NCBI GenBank assembly: GCA_963693305.1
Contig: OY855914.1
Span: 20,408,472 to 20,472,471, forward strand
From: Meandrina meandrites
Lineage: Eukaryota > Cnidaria > Anthozoa > Scleractinia > Meandrinidae
Direction: 5' to 3'
Length of the DNA: 64,000 nucleotides
The first letter of the stretch is position 1, and every line of letters starts with the position of its first letter. This document shows, piece by piece, positions 1 through 12,295 of the stretch. Under the pieces are notes generated by a model. It did no database searches, was not told where the DNA came from, and saw only the letters and a list, made by a program, of their open reading frames with translations. A program made the position numbers and the translations under genes.

Positions 1-1008
1 GGGATATAATTATGGGAAGGGCCAATTGTGTCCCCATATGAGAATTGGAGAATAATAGAGCCCTGTCAAATTGCAGTAACGTCCTCAAACCACTTACCAA
101 TTAGTTTATTCGCTCTCGATTTTTATAAGCTGATAGTTGATGGGGCCGAAGGTCGAATCAACTTTCACCATGTTCACCTCATAGAAACGGAGAGCGAAAC
201 ATCTGATTGTTTTAGTAGAATTCTAACTCACTTCCTTCAAGTAATAGTTTCTTATCATTTTTTATGTGGACTTTCACACGAAGTGTGAAAATCCACATAT
301 TGCGATCGTGCAGTTTTCCCGATTGGGACGTCAATTTCCGTGATAGCTCGTGTCAGCGCTTTCGGAAGCTTTCGAGGGTGTTCGGAAAATCCGAAGTTTT
401 GGAGGGAGTTAATGTTAGACGCCACAAAGAAAGCATCACGCATGCTAAATACTTGACTTTCATTAATCTTTATATTTGCATGGCGTTCGACTGAACTGCG
501 GGCAAAGGTAACGCTATTTTTCACTCTTTTCGCGCGCTATTTTTGTTCGCTTGGACCTCAGTTGCTGTATTCGCTTGATTCGCACACAATTGAAAATAGT
601 TGATTAGCATTATTTAGCAAATATCTGGATATTTGTTGTTTTGTTTCAGCTTTGCCACACAGAATCTTTAGAACGGTAGAATGGATACACAACGAGTCAA
701 AACAAAACAAGTTCACTAATCAAGTTGTTTTCCCGGGGCTTTCCCGCATTCATTATTGTCTTGGATTTCTCCCAAGTTTAATTTGAATAACGCAGTCTGA
801 CTGATGTCGAATTCAAAACTGCTGGTAAAAAGTAAGTGTGAATCGCATAAAACTTATTTTGAACCGAAAAATGTATGTATTGAAACCGTGCGGTAAACTA
901 AATTACTGATAATTATAAAACGTGTCGTTCGCAACTCGCCGACTCCACTCGAAAAGTAATTCAAGAACGATGATAATTTTAGGTTGAAAAAAGTATTCAT
1001 CTGCCTTC
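1..1008. other. Non-coding, no feature seen
   Basis: AT-rich sequence with no ORF above 90 codons and no recognised domain. The short open frames at 28-288, 255-524 and 264-494 overlap on opposite strands and resemble no family I know. I see nothing else here. Confidence 0.5.
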
Positions 1009-1017
1009 TTGCATCAA

Positions 1018-1233
1018 GAAATTATTAGTGAAATCTTGTTGAAAGGCGATAAAAGCCATTACGGAAAATTTTTATATAAAAACAACGCATTCAAAGAAAA
1101 TGAGTTAATTAATGAGTTCAGCTGTTGTTTACACAAGCGTTCAGATGAAATGTCACGCAAACAAAGACAGTCTACATACTCAGCGAAATATTTATTTATG
1201 AATGGACTGAAATTAGTATCCCCGATTTCTAGT
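1018..1233 (+). CDS. Weak candidate exon upstream of the satellite array
   Basis: The open frame follows a plausible acceptor (a pyrimidine-rich stretch ending in catcaag) and runs to a good donor (AGTG before GTAAGAG) at about 1233. The peptide is basic and Cys/Lys rich. No domain is recognised. It could be an upstream exon of the KDZ-like fragment at 2596-2813, on the same strand across the satellite. Codon use is AT-rich like the surroundings, so this is only a possibility. Confidence 0.2.
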
Positions 1234-1379
1234 GGTAAGAGTTTGTTTTTGTTCTTAATAACTAATTTTATTGTTCTAATTTCAGAGAGAGGTGCGGTAT
1301 TGCGGAATATCAAAATATCAAATCTTCCTATCATTTTTGATAAATCAAATATTTTCTTATACATTTCTTCTATTTTTTC

Positions 1380-2585
1380 TTGATAATATCATGATATTTT
1401 GAGGGTGATACAAGGCAATGATATTTTGATATTCTCCAGTGCACAAGATACCAGCATATCATTATATTATCAAAATCTCATGATATTATCAAAATATCAA
1501 GAGGTCTCTCAAGATATCAAGTGGTTGCTAAAGTAAAGTGATATGTTGTGAGGAATGATATTTTGATATATCATGATATTATCAAAATCTCATGATATTA
1601 TCAAAATCTCAAAGAGAGAATCAAAATCTCAAGAGTTTGATAAGAAGACTTTATCTCTGATAGGGTTTGATATTTTGATATATCATGATATTATCAAAAT
1701 CTCATGATATTATCAAAATCTCAAAGAGAGAATCAAAATCTCAAGAGTTTGATAAGAAGACTTTATCTCTGATAGGGTTTGATATTTTGATATATCATGA
1801 TATTATCAAAATCTCATGATATTATCAAAATCTCAAAGAGAGAATCAAAATCTCAAGAGTTTGATAAGAAGACTTTATCTCTGATAGGGTTTGATATTTT
1901 GATATATCATGATATTATCAAAATCTCATGATATTATCAAAATCTCAAAGAGAGAATCAAAATCTCAAGAGTTTGATAAGAAGACTTTATCTCTGATAGG
2001 GTTTGATATTTTGATATATCATGATATTATCAAAATCTCATGATATTATCAAAATCTCAAAGAGAGAATCAAAATCTCAAGAGTTTGATAAAAAGACTTT
2101 ATCTCTGATAGGGTTTGATATTTTGATATATCATGATATTATCAAAATCTCATGATATTATCAAAATCTCAAAGAGAGAATCAAAATCTCAAGAGTTTGA
2201 TAAGAAGACTTTATCTCTGATAGGATTTGATATTTTGATAAATCATGATATTATCAAAATCTCATGATATTATCAAAATCTCAAAGAGAGAATCAAAATC
2301 TCAAGAGTTTGATAAGAAGACTTTATCTCTGATAGGGTTTGATATTTTGATATATCATGATATTATCAAAATCTCATGATATTATCAAAATCTCAAAGAG
2401 AGAATCAAAATCTCAAGAGTTTGATAAGAAGATTTTATCTCTGATAGGGTTTGATATCTTGATATATCATGATATTATCAAAATATCAAAGAGAGAATCA
2501 AAATCTCAAGAGTTTGATAAGAAGATTTTATCTCTGATAGGGTTTGATATCTTGATATATCATGATATTATCAAAATCTCATGTT
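1380..2585. repeat. 112-bp tandem satellite array
   Basis: About nine head-to-tail units with a 112-bp period: the marker aagactttatctctgatagg recurs at 1645, 1757, 1869 and 1981 and onward. Each unit contains alternating TCATGATATTATCAAAATCT blocks, which are themselves short palindromic AT-rich motifs (TGATATCA, TCATGA). The last unit is shortened to 93 bp by loss of one 19-bp sub-block. Open frames crossing the array only reflect that the unit lacks stops in one frame. Confidence 0.9.
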
Positions 2586-2595
2586 ATGCCTCCAG

Positions 2596-2813
2596 ACAAT
2601 CCCAACTGTCTGTATCACCCTCATCTAGCAAAGTTCGAAGAGATAAGGGGTGTGAATACAGAATCTTGCGAACAAGGCTTTCGGAGATTAAACCAGTACC
2701 TTGAACTGACTAGGAAAATGACACAGTTTAAGAGGAACGTGCTGTTCTGGTTTGTAAACGAGTGTTTCAACAGTGACTTAGAAGCCGAATTAAAAAGAAA
2801 GCAGTTGTTGTAA
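2596..2813 (+). pseudogene. C-terminal exon of a KDZ-type (Kyakuja/Dileera/Zisupton-like) transposase
   Basis: The frame has an acceptor-like tccag just before it and ends at TAA (2811-2813). The peptide reads as a hydrophilic stretch followed by [21 protein letters not shown] and RKMTQFK. This resembles the C-terminal signature of KDZ-family transposases (asparagine-threonine, then Cys-Glu-Gln and an aromatic, then a basic/aromatic segment). Only about 70 residues are present, far short of a full transposase, and the catalytic DDE region is not in the window. A possible polyadenylation signal (aataataaa) lies near 2866. It may be a dead fragment or the last exon of a domesticated gene. Confidence 0.45.
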
Positions 2814-3160
2814 TTTTAAAGACAGTTCATTCTAGCTTTTTACGTGAGTTATGTATGATGTAAATAATAAAATGTTGACGCTTATAGAACGAGAAACGTT
2901 GTTGTTTCTGTATTATATAAATGACTGGGTGACTAAAAGAGGAATTTTTTTATTGGCTTTCGCGCGACTCCGGCCGGTAATAGAAAAAAGTAAATTAACT
3001 TTTTATTAGCCTCGCAGTTAGTGTATGCGCTTGAAGAACGAGAGTTAGCATTAGTGATTGACTGTCTTGTATAACACGGTCATAGAAAATTTACATTTGT
3101 CATTGCTCCTCTCGCGTTTTACGCTTTTTAATATCAAGATATCACCGTGTTATCCAATAT

Positions 3161-3428
3161 TCATGTGTAGTGTGCTTGTTACGGCTCATGGATTAAAGAA
3201 CGAAATATATTCATGTGTAGTGTGCTTGTGTCGGCGCATGGATTAAAGAACGAAATATATTCATGTCTAGTGTGCCTTTTACGGCTCATGGATTAAAGAC
3301 CGAAATATATTCATGTGTAGTGTGCTTGTGTCGGCTCATGGATAAAAGAACGACATATATTCATGTGTAGCGTGCTTGTTTCGGCTCGTGGATTTAAGAA
3401 CGAAATATATTCATGTGTAGCGTGCTAG
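3161..3428. repeat. 50-bp tandem repeat
   Basis: Five and a third units, with the marker tcatgtgtag recurring at 3161, 3211, 3261, 3311 (one variant) and so on. Each unit contains a variant of tgtgcttgttacggctcatg followed by gattaaagaacgaaatata. Units differ by single substitutions. The stretch 2814-3160 between this array and the transposase fragment holds no gene. Confidence 0.85.
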
Positions 3429-3920
3429 TAATATCCAGATTTGATAATATCATGATAATATCAAAATATCAAGGTACCATCGTGTTATCAAATATGACAT
3501 CAAGGTGATATCCAGATTTGATAATATCATGATAATATCAAAATATCATGATACCATCGTGTTATCAAATATGATATCATGGTAATGTCCAGATTTGATA
3601 ATATCATGATAATATCAAAATATCATGATGATATCAAGATTTGATAATATCATGATAATATCAAAATATCAAGGTACCATCGTGTTATCAAATATGATAT
3701 CATGGTAATGTCCAGATTTGATAATATCATGATAATATCAGAAGCTTTCTGATATTTTGATATTCATCAAAATATCATGATGATATCAAGATTTGATAAT
3801 ATCATGATAATATCAAAATATCAAGGTACCATCGTATTATCAAATATGATATCATGGTAATGTCCAGATTTGATAATATCATGATAATATCAGAAGCTTT
3901 CTGATATTTTGATATTCTGC
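3429..3920. repeat. AT-rich irregular tandem repeat built from GATAATATC/TGATATC motifs
   Basis: Blocks beginning ccagatttgataatatcatg recur at about 3435, 3512, 3589, 3712 and 3865, with 77-bp spacing at first and longer higher-order spacing later. It shares the TCATGATA/TATCA vocabulary of the 112-bp array, so the two probably belong to one satellite family. Confidence 0.75.
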
Positions 3921-3983
3921 AATCCCGCACCTTAGTGTAATTTCAATTTAAAGATCTTATTTGTCTATTTCTAGTAACCCTCA

Positions 3984-4009
3984 CCCCCCCCCCCCCCCCC
4001 CCCCCCCCC
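3984..4009. repeat. C26 homopolymer run
   Basis: Uninterrupted run of 26 cytosines. It is one of about ten long G or C runs in the window. Confidence 0.9.
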
Positions 4010-4284
4010 TCGCAAGAGACTGTCATATGAATGGTCCCAACAGACATCTTCTTTTGGTTTTAAGGACATGTTTGCAATGTTTTTATCCATTTAAAGTAAC
4101 TGTAGCTCTTATTTGAATTCTCTGTGTTTTTAAATGGTATCTCTAGCTTGGGGGCTAAAAAGTTGAGCCACGCCCAGATTGCAATCCTTTACGGGAAAAG
4201 TAAAACTTAAAACAGCAAGGGACCGCCAACGATAATGCTGCTAACGTGGGATATACAAAAGATTATATCAGCCGAAAAAATAAA

Positions 4285-4666
4285 ATAACATTACAAACAA
4301 TACAGTAGACTAATACTACGTGAAAAAGTAGACTTAGAGAGACACCAACACGACAGCTGTCCACGGTTGCAGCCGTGCTATATCAATTCTGGGGTCCGTT
4401 TCTAGAAGGTCCTGAAAAGTTTTCGCACCCGGAAAGCCTAGCAAAATCTTAAACCTTATGATTACAGAGGTGTCTAATCTATGATATTTTTTTAATATGA
4501 ACAGAAGTTCTCTTCAAACAAAGTTCCAGGCCTATACACTTCTCTGTTTTTAAAATACAGATAACTAAAAGTGGCTTTGCGGCCCCAATAGGTCTCCGGG
4601 GCTTTCGAGAAACAAAGTCTACTTTTCTACCTAGTATCAACCTTGCTGTATTGTTTGTAATGTTAT
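4285..4666. mobile_element. Small MITE-like element
   Basis: The outer 21 bases, starting ATAACATTACAAACAATACA, are found inverted at 4646-4666. Similarity extends imperfectly to about 54 bp per arm (to about 4339 and from about 4612). The interior of about 270 bp is non-coding. No clear target duplication was identified. Confidence 0.5.
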
Positions 4667-5124
4667 CCTTTACAGGAGTAGAATCAGTAGATCAAATTCT
4701 CCGACGAACACCCCCGTCCTTTTCATATAATCATATAGAGATACTGTCGGGTCTTTTCCCAGGTTTTCCGCTTCTCTGGCACAATTTAAATTGGACTGCA
4801 TTTCAATGTTTAAGGCGATCTTCAGGGTAAATTGCAAGGTGTGTTCTCAAAACGAAAAAGTAGTTTTTCTTTCATGATCATAAGAAAAGTTGATTGATAA
4901 GTTTTTTATCATCTCGAGTTTCAAGTGACTGTCAACTCATATTTGACCGATACTTAGACTTGCCTACAAGTCGAGCTCACAGAGCGCGAAGCGCCAGAGC
5001 GCCAGGGTATATTGCCAAACCGGAAACGAGAAGCAAACGTCTTTAAAAAGGTCTAACATTGGCTCATCTACTCATTTGTTATCAAAAGCAAATGAAAGTC
5101 CACATATGTACGCATTGCGGACCC

Positions 5125-5413
5125 ACTTTTATTTTTATTCTACTTTTATTTTTTATTTTTTATTCTGCTACGTTTCCGTAGCATGAATCGACTAGGAGTA
5201 TTGCTACTCCCCCCTGGACGGGATGCTAGTCCATCGCAGGGTTACCTCCAGCAGTAAATTCGCCGGTACCCATTTATACACCTGGGTGGAGAGAGGCACA
5301 ATGAGAGTAAAGTATCTTGCCCAAGAACACAACGCAGTGCCCCGGCCAGGGCTCGAACCCGGACCGCCCAATCCGAAGTCCAGCGCACTAATCATTAGGC
5401 CACCGCGCCTCCC
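5125..5413 (-). mobile_element. tRNA-derived SINE
   Basis: Read on the minus strand it starts with GGGAGGCGCGGTGGCCTAAT (box A region), followed by a box B match (GGTTCGAGCCC), a body that includes ATCCCGTCCAGGGGGGAGTA, and an A-rich tail of (AAATAAA)-type repeats near 5130-5165. The tRNA-like head plus unrelated body and A-rich tail is the standard SINE layout. A 73-codon frame on its minus strand is a by-product of the repeat. Confidence 0.8.
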
Positions 5414-5819
5414 ATATACCGCCATTAATGGTGATCATAAAATAAGCTTCATACTACATTGTTTCAGGCGTCCGGTAAGTTGAGAAGCAGCGCGAAAATC
5501 GGGATTAGCGTGAGGAGCTGCGTGCGGAAAAATAGTGAGGGGACTAAGGCGAGGAAGCTTCTCCTCACACCACTCCCCTCATTTTTCGCTTGCCGTTTTT
5601 CGGGTTTCTCCCTGACTAACCGAACACCTGGAACAGGCTACATAGCTTTATACATACCAGCAGCATGCAACAGCAGCGATAATAGCGATTACAATAACTG
5701 AGACTGCCGCTCCTACGACGGCGGGAACGGTACTCTTTTCTTCTGGTTGGGTTTTTGTCATCAACAAGTCTGCAGGCAATTGCAAAACAAAATCAAGCAC
5801 ATGGCAACGTTATGCAATA

Positions 5820-8800
5820 TTAAGAGGCTGTCCGCGTAACAGCGGATAAGGCAAATTTTGGACCTTCACCGATTTCTGTAATATTTTCAGTGAAAGTCGA
5901 CCATTATATCCCATGAACAAATATCACATTTATTTGGATCAAATCTTTTATTTTTATTTTTTGCGAGGCGGTTTTCACTGCAACCTCAAAACCACCCAAT
6001 TTGCATTTGAAGACTCCATAATTTAGCATTAAATGTCGGTCGCTGCCAAATCGTATTTCCTTAACCAAACAAGCTGAATATTTTATATATCAAGGTTTTA
6101 TGTTTCTTCTACACTTAAACGGTTAAACAATTGTATTCTATAAAATTCTGACTGAGTTATGAATTTTCAAAAACACTTCCTAATGGACTCAGGAATGCGT
6201 GACGCGTAACATACCTGTAGTTGAAAGCGATTTTCTCGAATGTGGGACCTGATCAGAAGTCAAATCTATTGTATCTCGAAAGTACTAATACCAGTCTAGA
6301 AACCTATCAAATAAAATTTGTGGGCACTCTGCATTTCGCGCCGTACAGAGCAGCAAGATTTTTCCAAATTTTCGCCATTTTGATTAAACCAAAGATTACG
6401 ACGGTCCGATTTCTTTACAGGGAACGCCTATAGATACGATCATTACCACTAAACACCACACTGTGGTATGCAAATAAATAATATTTCTCGATTTAGCCGT
6501 TGTTTGAGGAAAAAATCTACCGTTGTTGCAGGATTTTCAAACGAAACAGCAATAAATGTCAATATGCAAATTAGCTCCGAAAACGACATTTTCCTATATT
6601 TCCCTCTGTAATTCCCGGAAACTTTTTTTCCTAAAAATTATTTTACAAGGCAAAGAAATGTTTCTTACCTGAGCAAAGATGCCTTTCAGACTATGTAAAA
6701 GCGTTTCAGTTTTGCTGTCTGTGAGTGATTATTTTCATTTTCCACGCTGCGGCCGGTAACACAGTGTTTGTTTGCTAGGCTGTTGGTTTCACTCTAATTC
6801 AATTAAAAGCAGGCAAGTTGTCTACATTTTCAAACTGCTCTCTCAGCTCATCCTTAAAATGTCTGAGGTACCTGACAATTTTTGTCAATAAAAAGTTTTA
6901 TATTAAAATGTCGTGATAAAATCTATCTAGTCCACCTCTGTTTTGTACGTACTCAGTTACATGGCGGATCATTGGAATTCACGGGAGCGGGGTGGGAGGC
7001 GAGTGGGGGAGGGTGACAAATAATTAATTTCCCCCTATAAATGTCGAAAAAAAAAATCCTAAAACTAAGCCGAAGTATATATGATATCAAAACGAAACGT
7101 CGTTAAGTAGTGGATCTTAATGAGGTTAGTCGTTAGCCGTAAAGCCACCAAAAAATTAAGTCTTATGCGTGACAGTCGTTGGCCGAAAAAAAAAATGTTA
7201 ACCGTAAATAGAAAGTTCTAGCCGCAAAAGTGAAAGTCTCAAGATTTCTTGTCAAGACTTTTACGTGTTTTGGTACCGAGAAGTGTTACATTTGCTGCTA
7301 GTCGTTCGCGTTTTCTTTGTGCCAACAGAGTCATTTGAATTAGTCATTCTGGCCCCCAGAGCCCGCGATCCTTCTGGTCTCCATCAGGGATCGAGAACTC
7401 AAATTTCTGAGCATTAACATGCGCAGAGCACTCGTTCTGTATCTTTCAGGCAGTCAGATTTGTCAGATTTGACAATGAGTCCGTTAATCGCGGACTAACG
7501 GTTTTGGAGGCGGCCAGATGTCTTGATTCCTGGCGCAGACGAGAAGGATCGCGGCCTCTGGAGACGAGACTGTGAATTGATCACTTACAAAAAAGGAAAC
7601 AAAATCGCGCATTGAAGTGTTCGCGCGAGAAGCGCACTATTAAATTCTAGGAATGGCTCGTTCCGCGAACAGTAGCAATTTTTGATTTCCAAGCCAGACT
7701 GTGCATCCTCCTTATCCAGCGGTCTTTTGCGAATCAAACGAGGAAGCAACTTGGAGCAAGTGCTATGAATTACAATGTGCTACGGCACTTGCTCCAAGTT
7801 GCTCGCTCCTTTGATTCGCAAAAGACCGCTGGTTAAGGAGGGCGCACAGTCTGGCTTAAAAATCAAAAATTGCATCTGATCGTTGAACGAGCCACTTCTG
7901 GAAATCCTGCGTTTTGCGCGCGAACACTTCAATGCGCGATTTTGTATCCTTTTGTATCCTTTTTTGTAAGCGATCAATAGACCTTCTTCGCTTGGGTGGT
8001 TTGTTTTCCCATTACAGACACGTGATATTCTCTAGAGGATTTTTCTTTTATCCACATAAAATATATTCATTCATATACACGCGACTATTCTCAAGAGAGC
8101 AAGAATTCTCAAGAGTATCATCAAATGGTCTGTAAATGGGGCAACAAATCGCCCAAGCGCAAAAGGTCTATAGGCCATCTCCGAGTTGCCTTTTGCCTCA
8201 GATTCAAAACGAGTCTTCGTGCGAAACTATTCAAATAAAAAGAGGTTTGATTTGCATGAAAATGGACGGGTCGTGAAAGTGGAAGGCATTTTCATATGAA
8301 TGGCTTCGCACGTAGACTCGTTTTCAAACGGAGGCAAAAAGTAACTCGATCTTTCTGCTCTGCGCCAGGAATCGAGACCTCTTTCCGCCTCCAACACCGC
8401 AAGTCCGCGATTCACGGACTCATTGTCAAATCTGACAAATCTGATTGGCTTAAAGATACAGAACGAGAACTCTGTGCATGTTCATGCTAATGCTCAGAAA
8501 TTGAGAACGGTCAGAGTTCTCGAACCCTGATGGAGACCAGAAGGATCGCGGGCTCTGGGGACGAGAATGATCAATTCAAATACAGTAGTTCTGTTGACGC
8601 AAAGAAAAAGCGAACGACTTGGAGCAAATCTAACACTTCTCAGTACCAAGACAAGTGAAAGTCCTGTCACGAAATCCTGAGACTTCTGCTTTCGTGGCTA
8701 GAATTTTCTTTTTACGGTTAACTTTTTTTTTTTCGGCCAACGACTGTTTCGCCTAAGGCCTACGGCTACCCTCATTAAGACCCACTACTTGAAGTTTCGT

Positions 8801-9940
8801 TTTGATATGATACTTCAGTTTATTTTCAGGTTTTTTTCGACATTTATTGGGGGAAATTGTCAATAAACTTTTTATTGACAATTAGTCAGGTACCTCAGAC
8901 GTTGTAAGGATGAGCTGAGAGAGCTTTGAAAAAGTAGACAACTTGCCTGCTTTTAATTGAATTAGGGTGAAACCAACAACCGTGCAAACAAAACAAACAC
9001 TGTGTTACCGGCCGCAGCGTGGGAAATGAAAATAATCACTCACAGCAAAACTGAAACGCTTTTACATAGTCTGAAAGACATCTTTTCTCAGGTAAGAAAC
9101 ATTTCTTTGCCTTGTAAAATAATTTTTAAGGAAAAAAGTTTTCGGGAATTACAGAGATAAATATAGCAAAATGTCTCTTTCGGAGCTAATTTGCATATTG
9201 ATTATAGCTGTTTCTTTAAAAAAATCCTGCAACAACGGTAGATTTTTTTTCTCAAACGACGACTATATCGACAAATATTATTTATTTGCATACCACAGTG
9301 TGGTGTTTAGTGGTAATGATAGTATCTATAGGCGTTCCCTGTAAAGAAATCGGACCGTCGTTATCTTTGGTTTTAATCAAAATGGCGAAAATTTGGGAAA
9401 ATCTTGCTGCTCTGTACGGCGCGAAGTGCAGAGTGCCCACAAATTTTATTTGATAGGTTTCTAGACTGGTATTAGTACTTTCGAGATACAATAGACTTGA
9501 TTTCTGATCAGGTCCCACATTCGAGAAAATCGCTTTCAACAACAGGTATGTTACGTGTCACGCATTCCTGAGTCCATTAGGAAGTGTTTTTGAAAATTCA
9601 TAACTCAGTCAAAATTTTATAGAATACAATTGTTTAACCGTTAAAGTATAAAAGAAACATAAAACCTTGATATATAAAATATTCAGCTTGTTTGGTTAAG
9701 GAAATACGCTTTGGCAGCGACCGACATTTAATGCTAAATTATGGAGTCTTCAAATGCAAATTGGGTGGTTTTGAGGTTGCAGTGAAAACCGCCTTGCAAA
9801 AAATAAAAATAAAAGATTTGATCCAAATAAATGTGATATTTGTTCATGGGATATAATGGTCGACTTTCACTGAAAATATTAGAGAAATCGGTGAAGGTCC
9901 AAAATTTGCCTTATCCGCTGTTACGCGGACAGCCTCTTAA
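5820..9940. mobile_element. 4.1-kb long-palindrome (foldback) element flanked by TTAA
   Basis: The left arm (5820 to about 7764) is repeated in inverted orientation in the right arm (about 7785-9940), leaving a loop of about 20 bp near 7765-7784. The ends read TTAAGAGGCTGTCCGCG and its reverse complement. The TTAA at each end is the target choice of piggyBac-type elements, but the usual CCC-type terminus is missing. The right arm has about 350 bp (about 7990-8345) with no counterpart on the left. Copies of the same reading frame at 6221-6433 (+) and 9282-9542 (-) confirm the symmetry. No transposase was recognised, so it is probably non-autonomous. Confidence 0.85.
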
Positions 9941-10074
9941 AAGGGTTACAGTTTTTCTATAGGGGCACACTTGTACGGAAGTTATATAAAATGGTAACCT
10001 TTTTGGTCAAAGAAACTGTAAGGGTTAGCATATGTTTTTACACTGGTAGGTCCATAGCTTCAGTTATCTCCTAC

Positions 10075-10270
10075 CTTCTTCGTTGATGATCTTCTTTTCG
10101 CACTTAGTTCCCCAATAACCTTTGCTGCAAACGCAGTCAAATCGGTTGACACCATCCACACACTTCCCGTTGGCACAGGGATTTGGTCTGCAGTCATGGA
10201 TATTGATGTCGCAGTGGAATCCCGAGAATCCAGCTTGGCATGTGCAGTGATAACGACCCTGGCATGCATA
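10075..10270 (-). CDS. Host exon with EGF-like domains
   Basis: On the minus strand the exon is bounded by an acceptor (TTTGAAG) and a donor (GAAG before GTAGGA). It encodes the end of one EGF-like repeat (C-x-C, then GFSGFHC) and a complete second one (six cysteines, ending in C-x-C-x8-C with an aromatic/Gly turn, as in GYWGTKC). EGF repeats are extracellular disulfide modules of receptors, matrix proteins and ligands. The exon starts in phase 0 and ends in phase 1. It lies downstream (minus sense) of the death-domain exon and so probably belongs to a different gene. Only one exon is visible, so the protein cannot be named. Confidence 0.75.
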
Positions 10271-10319
10271 CTTCAAATCAAGGTTTTCTTTTCTATTTGT
10301 TTATTCCAAATTCAAAACC

Positions 10320-10660
10320 CCATTCGAAACTGACCAATTACCGTTGACGAACTTAACACGAGTCTTACAGCCAGTAACATCACGTCTAAACTGGCCAATC
10401 AGTTTCTACGGACCAGACTTATAACAACATCGACTGACAGCAACGTTTTAATTGATTTTGAAGATGACTTCCGCACAGGTTGTCGAAACGTCAGTCACCA
10501 ATAACAGTTCATCTCAGCACTGCTCTCACCCGGACGATCACACTATACGAACTCCTGATACTCCTGGGCTCAATCATTTACTACAATATCAACTTCATCT
10601 GGTCTCCATATACTATAAAGAACATCCTCTATAGCTTCAATCAAAAGCTAGATATATTTT
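10320..10660 (+). repeat. Probable retroelement 3'-end fragment
   Basis: This contains a phrase I recognise as recurring in cnidarian repeat-derived predictions (gaagatgacttccgcacagg, then ttgtcgaaacgtcag), with an accompanying frame VVETSVTNNSS at about 10480-10515. No reverse transcriptase is present. The identification is from memory of repeat-like predictions and is therefore weak. Confidence 0.4.
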
Positions 10661-11779
10661 TTTATGGATAACATAGAAATTTATACAAAATGTTCTATTT
10701 TTATTGAACTCTATTTACACATTTTATGAAAAAAATTCTACAGGCAAACAAACAGCTTGGGCAATCATATAAACGTCGTAATCATCCATCCTTTCAGTTT
10801 CACTTGAAATCGTAATTTACGCGCATCAAGTCGCGTAACAACCATTAAGTAGCAAGTATAAGAGGACAACGTGATTGTGTGATAACACATGTAATCATGT
10901 AAAACAGTGACAAACTAAAGAAACCGATTATAAGTAACACGTAAGGTATTTTGGGGTTTACCTACATATAGTGGTTATGAGAAAGTAGCAATTTCGATTA
11001 AAATTTAGCTGTGCCACATCTTATATCTTTGTACTCTACATCTAAACAGCAGACTTTGTAACTCACCGCTACAATCTTAGTTCTAATTCTTTCAATAAAA
11101 ATATTTGATATCGATTTCTTCGAAAAGACACCTCCGTCCCCCCCTCCCCCCCGGCCGCATTTAAAAAAACCCGTAGTGTTTAAGCTAATGTAGATAATGG
11201 GTTTGTTGTTTTGTAGATAACAATGACTTTTCGTTGTAGTTTACTATAACATGTACCCCTAAAGTCTGTAGCTGTCAGTGCTAGACTCATAGTAGAACAG
11301 TAGTTATGGCCTTCTCTAAGCAAAAAGTTGTACTATAAGAAATCTGGGCTGTATTAAGCTTATATTTTTTCTCAGTTGATGAATCTATCAAGTAAGGAGA
11401 GATGTACATATCAATTTTCTCCTTTTCCCCTTTTTCGAGGTATGAACCGTTGAAGTTACAAGTTGGAAAATGAAGAAAAAAAGTTCTCATGAAAAATCAT
11501 GCAGCCAAACAAATTACCTCTCTAAGTCAGTAAAGTGGCCTTAATGTCCCGTGGCTTTCTCTTAGGTTTCTCAAACAAGGTGTCCGAGCCTAGAACACCC
11601 GCTTGGAAACGCCCCAGGATTCGCTCTTCCAAACAACAGAGAATGCCAAGGGACTGGATTGATATCGTTTGTACGGTAAAGCCATTACTATAATGGTTGT
11701 TTATACAAATGCGGAAAACGGTATTCCTTGAATACAAAAATGGCAAACTTTCATAAGCTAAATACCATGCACACTCGAT
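10661..11779. other. Non-coding; possible 3' region of the death-domain gene
   Basis: No convincing coding sequence. Short frames at 11287-11490 and 11522-11746 have no recognisable domains. A C-rich stretch lies near 11135-11155. On the minus strand this follows the stop codon of the death-domain exon, so part of it may be 3'UTR. Confidence 0.4.
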
Positions 11780-12144
11780 TTAACAATTACTGTAACTTGA
11801 AGTATTTTGCAGTTCTCTCGACAACGCTGTTAGTGCTTCCGGGCAACCCACGACACGCAGAGCGTTGCACAGTTTTTTAGTCGTTGCTCTCTGGGGTCCA
11901 AGGAAATTTTTCCATTTCAAAAGCCCTTGGAAGCACTTGTCTGCAACTTCAAGGTCTTTGTGATCTTCCTCCAAGTTTCTTATCTTCATCTCATCCATGG
12001 ACAGATTTCGCAGGAGGTCCTTCCAGCGGACTCCAACGTGTTCGCGGATGCAAAGACAATGATCTTGTGTTATTGGTTCGTCATCGCTACCTAATGACGA
12101 GGAACAGTGGCATCGGCCTAGGGATAATTCATCAAGTGTAGAAT
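11780..12144 (-). CDS. Terminal exon of an UNC5-like receptor: death domain
   Basis: Minus-strand exon from a plausible acceptor (TTCATTTAG) to a stop codon at 11780-11782. The translation holds a typical death domain of about 80 residues: an isoleucine-led first helix, VGVRWKDLLRNL, then an acidic/amphipathic segment, FQGLLKWK, and a final helix with ATTKKLCNALR. Death domains are homotypic interaction modules; in UNC5 netrin receptors this one lies after ZU5 and UPA and signals apoptosis. The ZU5 and UPA exons on the same strand at 30.5-39.1 kb suggest one gene, now separated from this exon by the Polinton. The exon begins in phase 1 while the exon at 30499-30678 ends in phase 0, so another exon or a different acceptor must exist. 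Confidence 0.8.
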
Positions 12145-12295
12145 CTAAATGAATACGTTGTAGTTAACGATTTCTATGATGCATAAAGTTCATACACTTA
12201 CAATAGGACAATAAAATGGCTTTTTGAGGGAATATTGTCTATTTCCGCCCGCGTAGTGTCATTTGTGGCCCAAGCGCGAAGCGGGAAGGGTCGCA

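Noticed and set aside
1380..2585. CRISPR-like regular repeats
   Set aside because: Units are contiguous 112-bp tandem repeats without unique spacers, in a eukaryotic genome.
2357..2704. 115-codon repetitive protein
   Set aside because: It is a translation of satellite units without independent support.
5330..5413. tRNA gene
   Set aside because: Box A and B are present but there is no complete tRNA fold, and a SINE body and A-rich tail follow.
5204..5425. 73-codon frame that looks protein-like
   Set aside because: It lies completely within the tRNA-derived SINE.
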